Shown piece after piece: positions 54,890-64,000 of a stretch of DNA of 64,000 nucleotides. The stretch is from contig OV884059.1 in assembly GCA_930367215.1 (NCBI GenBank), forward strand, positions 50,624,957 to 50,688,956, given 5' to 3'. The translations under genes were made by a program, and so were the position numbers. This stretch comes from Pollenia angustigena. Its lineage: Eukaryota; Arthropoda; Insecta; Diptera; Polleniidae. How positions within the stretch are numbered: position 1 is the stretch's first letter; each line of letters begins with the position of its first letter. The notes under the pieces are model-generated. The model was not told where the DNA came from. It ran no database searches and was given only the letters and a program-made list of their open reading frames with translations.

Positions 54890-57800
54890 AAAGAAAAACA
54901 AAAATAAAACAAATTTCTTTAATTTTATTTTGCCAGTTCAGTTTTATTTACACTGCCACATGCATATTAGTTATCAAAGTTTTTCTTGGGATTCAAAATT
55001 CATTGGTACACAAAAGAAACTACTTTTGGAAGAATTATGAACTTAAATACTACACAGCCGAGAAGTCAAATTTTATACACAGCCCAAAACTTTATGGACA
55101 GAATTTTAAAAATTAGAGACGAACAGTCTTACACGAAAAAATAATTAAAATATTGGTCGAAAACAGTTTCCCCAACAAAATAATAAAAACGTTAATAGAA
55201 AATTCGAATAGGCGATTAATAGATAATAACCAACACTGAAAACCCGGAGTAAAAAAGGAAATTTTACAGTGTAAAATACTTACCTGGACTTCCATGCAGA
55301 TAACATTGGACTACGCCATCCATTTTGATAAAGTTAAATACTCCCTGGACTGGTCGAATGTTATGCAAGCATGGAACATTTCATTGTTTAAAAGAGTTTG
55401 TAGTGAAACGACATGTCTTCGTTTTTAACGAAATGTTTTCGTTTTTAAACGAAGTTAAAACTAATCCTCTGGAGTGTGACATGGATTAGTTTCAAAACTA
55501 ATCCACTAGGAGGTATGTATGAGCTTGGAGTAGTTGTAGGCTACAAGCCCAACAAAATACTTTTACCAAGGCTTACGCACCATTAAGAAAGGACCAAGAT
55601 AATAATATCGTATACGAAGTAAAATGCAAAGGAAACATAGAAGAGAACTGAGGTGTAATTTATATAGTAGGTACAATAAAAGTGACAAAGCGTATAGCAA
55701 AATCGTAATCTACGGAAAATTCTAAGAACTTTTCCTAAAGAAACCGTGGTTCGAAAATCAAAATCGAGCTTCCGGTTTTTGACTTGAAAGTTTGGTGCTC
55801 AGTAGATCTGAAAAAAATAATACTTTTTTGGAAATATTTATTGGAATTGGTGAATAGTTGGCCTGTTTCGCTGAAAGAGGGCTTGTTTAAAAGAAAATTT
55901 TCTCAGCTTTATATATCTGTGCTCATTTTTAAAAAATTCTGTACATAAATAATTGGTTAGGAGATTTTTGTCAAAATGTTCATAGTCAAGCTGGTAAAAT
56001 AAAAAAATGTATTTCATTTTTTTTTAACCCAATTTTCTATTTTAAATTCACTACCATTTAAAAAAGAAACTAAATGAAAAAAAAAAAAAAATTAAATTAC
56101 CCAATAAAAATTTTTCTCATTTTGCGAAGCACTAACTAAAAAAATAAAAAATAAGCGCTACGCAATAAGACATACAGAAATGCAGTAAAGTATGTAAGTA
56201 AAGGAGCTCTCAACAACTTAAAAAAATAACATTTCAAGTGCTACGGAATTCCCTTACTACGAAGCAAAAAAATAACTGTATCAGTGTGTGAAGCTGATCG
56301 TTACATTTAACAATTTTTATATGCTTTATGTGTCATAAATAGAGTTGTGTCGGTCATGAACGAACTAGTTCAATTGAACGGATCAGTCAGATGAACGATG
56401 AACGGCCGTTCAGTTTCATCGTTCAATTCCGTTCAATCGGTCACTTGCATGGTTCACTTCCCTGCAAATAAAATTGGACCACCTGATCCATTTTGATAAA
56501 ATGGACTACTCCATGGACTGGTCCGATGTAATGCAAGCATGGACCATGTCATTGTTTAAAAGTGTTTGTAGTGAGACGACATGTCTTCGTTTTTTAACGA
56601 CATGCTTTGGTTTATAAACGACTTCAAAACTGGTCCTGCTGTGTATACCATGGAGTAGTTTTAAAACTACTCCTTAGTAGTCCAAAGGTGGGTTATGTGG
56701 TCCTCTCCTAGGACATCGTAATGTTAAATAGACCAGGTTTTTTTCCATACGTTTGGGTTAGTTTTGGACTAGTCCTGGTTCCTTGTGGACTACTCTTTAC
56801 ACGCGTGTTTGGACTGGTCCTATTATTTGCAGGGTTGGGTCTTTTTAGTCAGTCGGTCACTTGTTTACCAAACAACTGGTTGAAAAGAAACAACAATACT
56901 AATGTGGTGTATATGTGATGCATGTATAATATACTTTTTTCATTTACTCATTGCCACATTGCTTTACACATTTTCATAATACGATCAGGGCTGTCAAGTT
57001 TCTTGGTGACCTAATCTTCAATTTGGCGACATGGCGATTTTTTTGGCGGCTTTTAAAATATATGACGATTTTGTTGGCTATTTGATAATGCTATGTTCAC
57101 ACTTGGGTTGTTAACGCGTTTAAACAAAATGTTGTTACATTTGGGATGATTAAGATGACAGATGGTTAAGTAAAAAACCCAACAAACAATTTTATATTTC
57201 TTTTAAGTATTAAAAATGGATTAAAATACTTTTTAAAGTTATCAGAAGATTATTTTAAACATAATTATGATGAAATTGTGAAAATTTATGAATTACTTAA
57301 GGAAAAAAATAAAACATCAAGCAGAAATCGTGGCCGGTTGTACACGTTCTTATTCAGAGAATTCTGTATGTTGCTTAAACGAGCTTAAGAACCCAAGTGT
57401 GAACATAGTATAAGCCATGAATATGGCTTAGACTCGTAGACAAATTTACCGTTTGTTATTTGGAAAGGCTATTTCAATGATTGTATTGCATCCAATTTAA
57501 ATCAGTTTTTGAAAAAGTTTATATCTATAAGGATACGTCCGGTACGTACCATTTTAAAGAACTTTTTATGTAACTCTTTATTGAAAGAGTTCTTTTTAAT
57601 AATAAACTCCAATAAAACTCGCCTTCAAAATAAAGAGCAATACAAACTTCTTGACACGTTAATACGAATTATATTTTATATAAATGTAAATAGCACTTTT
57701 GAATAAACTGAATCGTATACATTATTTTCCAAAAAAAAAAAAAAAAAAACAGTAAGAATTACCTTGCCGGTGAAGTGTATATCGTTTTAGATATATATCC

Positions 57801-58594
57801 AATACTGCCTGATTTTAGAAAACGTAAACAAGTAAGTGAGTGAGAAATTATATTTGAAACAACAATAAAAAACGAAAATTTGTTTTTGTTTTCAATATAA
57901 TTTCTCACTCACTCACTTGCTTTCTTTTTATAAAAACAGGCCATAATTCTTTAATACTAACCTAAAAAAATGTTTTGATGCTTTAATAAGACTATTGTAA
58001 ACTATTGTACCTTTTTTGAGTTCACCAATCATTTTATTTTAATTAAACAAAATATACATCATGGCGACTTTTTCCCATTTTTGGCCAATTTAAGCAATTA
58101 AGAAGACATTTATTTTTAGGATTTATACAAAATATTTTTAAAAATGTTTGAAATGCATATTTTATATTTTTAAAAACGCAAAAAATGGCTTTGGCGATCT
58201 TGAACAATCAATTTGGGAAAAAAGATCAAAATAAATCTGACAACCCTGGCTGCTATTGACAATTACTTTACAATGCTTATGAGCATTGCCAGTTGTTCTT
58301 AATATAAAACCCGCCAAATGCAAATTTTTTATTTGAGCAGAAAATTTTATACATATATATTTCATTTAGCTTTAAAATAAGATCTTTAAATAAATAACCA
58401 AATTCAATATTCGACAGCTTTATTTATTAAAGCTAAGTCAAGTTTTAGAGCACGAAATTAGTATGGAAAACCCACTTTTAATGTACACATTACTTAAGCA
58501 TTCGTTTATGAATAAAGGGGCTCATACACTTGCAATATAATTGTTCAATATTACGTATTTATATTGCCAATGTGTATGTAATATTATTGCACAA
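54890..58594 (+). repeat. 3705-bp tandem block, unit 2
   Basis: Same content and order as unit 1. Differences seen include A for G near 55655, G for T near 55728, CTGCTG near 56637 and GATTTT near 57811. Confidence 0.95.
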
Positions 58595-61500
58595 AAAGAA
58601 AAACAAAAATAAAACAAATTTCTTTAATTTTATTTTGCCAGTTCAGTTTTATTTACACTGCCACATGCATATTAGTTATCAAAGTTTTTCTTGGGATTCA
58701 AAATTCATTGGTACACAAAAGAAACTACTTTTGGAAGAATTATGAACTTAAATACTACACAGCCGAGAAGTCAAATTTTATACACAGCCCAAAACTTTAT
58801 GGACAGAATTTTAAAAATTAGAGACGAACAGTCTTACACGAAAAAATAATTAAAATATTGGTCGAAAACAGTTTCCCCAACAAAATAATAAAAACGTTAA
58901 TAGAAAATTCGAATAGGCGATTAATAGATAATAACCAACACTGAAAACCCGGAGTAAAAAAGGAAATTTTACAGTGTAAAATACTTACCTGGACTTCCAT
59001 GCAGATAACATTGGACTACGCCATCCATTTTGATAAAGTTAAATACTCCCTGGACTGGTCGAATGTTATGCAAGCATGGAACATTTCATTGTTTAAAAGA
59101 GTTTGTAGTGAAACGACATGTCTTCGTTTTTAACGAAATGTTTTCGTTTTTAAACGAAGTTAAAACTAATCCTCTGGAGTGTGACATGGATTAGTTTCAA
59201 AACTAATCCACTAGGAGGTATGTATGAGCTTGGAGTAGTTGTAGGCTACAAGCCCAACAAAATACTTTTACCAAGGCTTACGCACCATTAAGAAAGGACC
59301 AAGATAATAATATCGTATACGAAGTAAAATGCAAAGGAAACATAGAAGAGAACTGAGGTGTGATTTATATAGTAGGTACAATAAAAGTGACAAAGCGTAT
59401 AGCAAAATCGTAATCTACGGAAAATTCTAAGAACTTTTCCTAAAGAAACCGTGGTTCGAAAATCAAAATCGAGCTTCCGGTTTTTGACTTGAAAGTTTGG
59501 TGCTCAGTAGATCTGAAAAAAATAATACTTTTTTGGAAATATTTATTGGAATTGGTGAATAGTTGGCCTGTTTCGCTGAAAGAGGGCTTGTTTAAAAGAA
59601 AATTTTCTCAGCTTTATATATCTGTGCTCATTTTTAAAAAATTCTGTACATAAATAATTGGTTAGGAGATTTTTGTCAAAATGTTCATAGTCAAGCTGGT
59701 AAAATAAAAAAATGTATTTCATTTTTTTTTAACCCAATTTTCTATTTTAAATTCACTACCATTTAAAAAAGAAACTAAATGAAAAAAAAAAAAAAATTAA
59801 ATTACCCAATAAAAATTTTTCTCATTTTGCGAAGCACTAACTAAAAAAATAAAAAATAAGCGCTACGCAATAAGACATACAGAAATGCAGTAAAGTATGT
59901 AAGTAAAGGAGCTCTCAACAACTTAAAAAAATAACATTTCAAGTGCTACGGAATTCCCTTACTACGAAGCAAAAAAATAACTGTATCAGTGTGTGAAGCT
60001 GATCGTTACATTTAACAATTTTTATATGCTTTATGTGTCATAAATAGAGTTGTGTCGGTCATGAACGAACTAGTTCAATTGAACGGATCAGTCAGATGAA
60101 CGATGAACGGCCGTTCAGTTTCATCGTTCAATTCCGTTCAATCGGTCACTTGCATGGTTCACTTCCCTGCAAATAAAATTGGACCACCTGATCCATTTTG
60201 ATAAAATGGACTACTCCATGGACTGGTCCGATGTAATGCAAGCATGGACCATGTCATTGTTTAAAAGTGTTTGTAGTGAGACGACATGTCTTCGTTTTTT
60301 AACGACATGCTTTGGTTTATAAACGACTTCAAAACTGGTCCTGTTGTGTATACCATGGAGTAGTTTTAAAACTACTCCTTAGTAGTCCAAAGGTGGGTTA
60401 TGTGGTCCTCTCCTAGGACATCGTAATGTTAAATAGACCAGGTTTTTTTCCATACGTTTGGGTTAGTTTTGGACTAGTCCTGGTTCCTTGTGGACTACTC
60501 TTTACACGCGTGTTTGGACTGGTCCTATTATTTGCAGGGTTGGGTCTTTTTAGTCAGTCGGTCACTTGTTTACCAAACAACTGGTTGAAAAGAAACAACA
60601 ATACTAATGTGGTGTATATGTGATGCATGTATAATATACTTTTTTCATTTACTCATTGCCACATTGCTTTACACATTTTCATAATACGATCAGGGCTGTC
60701 AAGTTTCTTGGTGACCTAATCTTCAATTTGGCGACATGGCGATTTTTTTGGCGGCTTTTAAAATATATGACGATTTTGTTGGCTATTTGATAATGCTATG
60801 TTCACACTTGGGTTGTTAACGCGTTTAAACAAAATGTTGTTACATTTGGGATGATTAAGATGACAGATGGTTAAGTAAAAAACCCAACAAACAATTTTAT
60901 ATTTCTTTTAAGTATTAAAAATGGATTAAAATACTTTTTAAAGTTATCAGAAGATTATTTTAAACATAATTATGATGAAATTGTGAAAATTTATGAATTA
61001 CTTAAGGAAAAAAATAAAACATCAAGCAGAAATCGTGGCCGGTTGTACACGTTCTTATTCAGAGAATTCTGTATGTTGCTTAAACGAGCTTAAGAACCCA
61101 AGTGTGAACATAGTATAAGCCATGAATATGGCTTAGACTCGTAGACAAATTTACCGTTTGTTATTTGGAAAGGCTATTTCAATGATTGTTTGCATCCAAT
61201 TTAAATCAGTTTTTGAAAAAGTTTATATCTATAAGGATACGTCCGGTACGTACCATTTTAAAGAACTTTTTATGTAACTCTTTATTGAAAGAGTTCTTTT
61301 TAATAATAAACTCCAATAAAACTCGCCTTCAAAATAAAGAGCAATACAAACTTCTTGACACGTTAATACGAATTATATTTTATATAAATGTAAATAGCAC
61401 TTTTGAATAAACTGAATCGTATACATTATTTTCCAAAAAAAAAAAAAAAAAAAACAGTAAGAATTACCTTGCCGGTGAAGTGTATATCGTTTTAGATATA

Positions 61501-62299
61501 TATCCAATACTGCCTGTTTTTAGAAAACGTAAACAAGTAAGTGAGTGAGAAATTATATTTGAAACAACAATAAAAAACGAAAATTTGTTTTTGTTTTCAA
61601 TATAATTTCTCACTCACTCACTTGCTTTCTTTTTATAAAAACAGGCCATAATTCTTTAATACTAACCTAAAAAAATGTTTTGATGCTTTAATAAGACTAT
61701 TGTAAACTATTGTACCTTTTTTGAGTTCACCAATCATTTTATTTTAATTAAACAAAATATACATCATGGCGACTTTTTCCCATTTTTGGCCAATTTAAGC
61801 AATTAAGAAGACATTTATTTTTAGGATTTATACAAAATATTTTTAAAAATGTTTGAAATGCATATTTTATATTTTTAAAAACGCAAAAAATGGCTTTGGC
61901 GATCTTGAACAATCAATTTGGGAAAAAAGATCAAAATAAATCTGACAACCCTGGCTGCTATTGACAATTACTTTACAATGCTCATAAGCATTGCCAGTTG
62001 TTCTTAATATAAAACCCGCCAAATGCAAATTTTTTATTTGAGCAGAAAATTTTATACATATATATTTCATTTAGTTTTAAAATAAGATCTTTAAATAAAT
62101 AACCAAATTCAATATTCGACAGCTTTATTTATTAAAGCTAAGTCAAGTTTTAGAGCACGAAATTAGTATGGAAAACCCACTTTTAATGTACACATTACTT
62201 AAGCATTCGTTTATGAATAAAGGGGCTCATACACTTGCAATATAATTGTTCAATATTACGTATTTATATTGCCAATGTGTATGTAATATTATTGCACAA
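58595..62299 (+). repeat. 3705-bp tandem block, unit 3
   Basis: Same content. Private differences include a 1-nt deletion at about 61187 balanced by a longer A-run near 61435, CTCATAAG for CTTATGAG at 61981, and T for C near 62075. Its right end runs on into the rest of the 95-bp MITE. Confidence 0.95.
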
Positions 62300-62316
62300 T
62301 ATGGTGTATGGGCCGC
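62222..62316. mobile_element. 95-bp MITE marking the tandem-block breakpoint
   Basis: Ends GGGGCTCATACAC and, read inward, GCGGCCCATACAC. Pairing extends inward (TTGCAATATAATT versus TTGTGCAATAATATTAC). Only here is it complete; at 54812-54889 and 58517-58594 it is cut after ATTGCACAA, where the next unit begins. Confidence 0.78.
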
Positions 62317-62921
62317 TTAAGACTGTTAAAATATAAAAAAAAATAGTTTTTAAGAAACTACTTATGAATTTTAAAAACTTAATCCAACCTGTTAAAACAC
62401 CCAAGATGGCGGACTTATTATTTTTAATGCATTCCTACAACATGAGTATCAAATGGGAGGACTTGCTGAGAATAAGTCAAAAAATTAAGTGACTAAATCT
62501 CTAAATCAAATATGACGGACTAAGTTTTTATGCTCTCCTTCAATATGGGTCAAGTTCGGTTTGTGCTTTGTTGTGATACAAACGTGTATTTTTAGCCCCG
62601 CATACGATTTGAACTATTAATTAATCACATTTGATTTTGTAATACATAAATATAAGCAGCGAATGGACGCTTAAAAAAAAAATAATATATTTTGTTATTT
62701 AAATTATTTAACATAATAGTGAACAATTTAAAACGATAACATTAAATAAAATAAAACAGTAAAAATATATATGTATGTACGTATGAATGTTCATACATGT
62801 GTATACATATTCTGAACAAAAACATTTAAATTTCTTGTTTTTTGTTGTTGTTGTAAAATACAATAAATAATAAAAATATTAAAGCAAAGCAAAACGGTGA
62901 AAAACAAAAACAACTCTTTGC
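62317..62921. other. Stretch without recognised gene; probable LINE-3 leader
   Basis: Non-coding and AT-rich. Its right part is probably the 5' untranslated region of LINE-3. The LINE start is not identifiable. Confidence 0.4.
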
Positions 62922-64000
62922 ATGAGTACGAACAGTGAAACAACACTAAGACAAAATGAAAGAAACGTTTACGTTTTAGTTCAGGCAAACGATAATAATG
63001 TAGAAATAAATAAAACAAAACAAAACAATATAAACTATTTAACGGCTAAGCCAATTATTCGAACACGTTCCCTATCACCCTCGGTGTTTACAAAAACAGT
63101 GGATAGTGACTCATTAAAAAAACTAGACCAAATTTTGTTGACAAGTGTTGCCAGGCCAGCAAGTATTGCCGTGACGTCAAAATCAAATTTTGTGGGAAAT
63201 GATACCAACTTAAACACAAATGAAATGGAAAACCCCCCTGTAAAAAATTGTCAAAAGCCTACAGTACAAGTTGGTATGGACAGGTACATAACAGTGCTTA
63301 AACGGGGACGCAGCCCTACCTCTGCAGCTGTTGCTTCGGCATCCAAAGTGCCATCTTTTGATAAAATAAATTCCACAAAATCGCTTTGCAATTCTGGAGG
63401 ATGAACCCTCTGAAGCCCTAAATGTCATAAAATCGTCCAAGACTCCCCCAATATATCTTAGGGAGCATAACTCAAATGATCTAATAAAGAGTTTAATTTC
63501 GTTGATTGGTGAAAATTCTTTTTATGTTGCTGCAATAAAGCGAGGTAGTATAAATGAAACTAAAATTCAAGTAAATCATGAAAATGACTTTCGCAAAATA
63601 ATAAGCAAATTTGAGGCACTTAAAAAAAGTTTTTACACATACCAACTCAAGAGCAGTAAAGGTCTCCAGGTGGTGATTAAGGGAATTGATTTATGCGTAG
63701 ACCCAGAGGAAATTAAAACTTTCTTGGAAGAAAAAGACTTCAAGATAAAACATGTGGTAAATATTAGAAATAGGAACAAAATTCCACAACCACTTTTTCG
63801 AGTAGAATTAGAGCCCGGCGACATTAAGTTAAAAAAAAAAACGAAACGCATCTCATTTATAGTGTGAAATATATTCTATACAGAAAAATCACAATTGAGG
63901 AGCCGCACAAAAAAAACGGACCTGTTCAGTGCTTAAACTGCCAAGAATTTGGCCATACCAAGGCATACTGCTACTTACCCCCTGTCTGCGTAGTATGTGG
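62922..64000 (+). pseudogene. LINE-3 ORF1 (jockey-clade Gag-like), runs off window
   Basis: Starts ATG 62922 ('MSTNSETTLRQNERN'). A frame change near 63400 leads to 'KTPPIYLREHNSNDLIKSLISLIGENSF' and 'LQVVIKGIDLCVDPEEIKTFLEEKDF' (63416-63840), the PRE_C2HC-type region of jockey Gag. An expanded A-run near 63830 shifts the frame again to 'CLNCQEFGHTKAYC' and 'VCVVCG' at the window edge. The knuckle is nearly the same as in LINE-1. Two frameshifts make it inactive unless they are sequencing errors in homopolymers. ORF2 would lie beyond 64000. Confidence 0.8.

Overview
The window looks like intergenic DNA of a dipteran insect, most likely a schizophoran fly. It is AT-rich, has no recognisable host gene, and is built almost entirely of transposable elements from families typical of flies: jockey-clade LINEs, Ty3/gypsy, copia with a half-tRNA primer site, Penelope, Helitron, hAT, Tc1/mariner, Transib and foldback elements. 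Many are nested, and target-site duplications give the order of insertion at several sites. The species cannot be fixed from the sequence.

Layout. 1-826: relics of dispersed repeats and a hAT-like terminus. 826-10653: a decayed Ty3/gypsy element whose 3' LTR is split by a minus-strand jockey-type LINE, itself split by a Tc1/mariner-type MITE, itself split by a plus-strand LINE. 11038-12735: a 383-bp tandem array. 14347-15467: one MITE inserted in a related MITE. About 17200-25340: a Ty3/gypsy element whose Gag starts with a SAP-like domain; a Transib-type element sits in its leader and a 470-bp repeat array sits between RNase H and integrase. 25390-30620: a broken Helitron with an OTU domain. 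30838-42560: hAT and mariner-type debris around a nearly full-length copia element, with a tRNA-like SINE. 43359-44608: a foldback element. 45246-52010: a Penelope-like element split by an intact mag-type Ty3 element. 51185-62299: three tandem copies of a 3705-bp block. 62922-64000: start of another jockey-type LINE.

Most striking signals. (1) Two unrelated tandem arrays, with units of 470 and 383 bp, each carry a type I hammerhead ribozyme motif once per unit, both with a palindromic stem III. This resembles the retrozyme/Penelope hammerhead systems described in other animals. (2) A non-autonomous Transib-type element has ends reading heptamer, 22/23-nt spacer, A-rich nonamer, like RAG recombination signals. 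(3) The Ty3 element at 45696-50330 has LTRs in which no difference was seen and a 1348-codon gag-pol with all catalytic motifs, so it is very young and possibly active. (4) A recent 3705-bp triplication has a breakpoint inside a small MITE.

There are no operons or host pathways here. The interactions are those of mobile DNA: insertion, mutual inactivation and possible cross-mobilisation of short elements. Element ends and duplications were read by eye; family names rest on motif recognition, not database searches.
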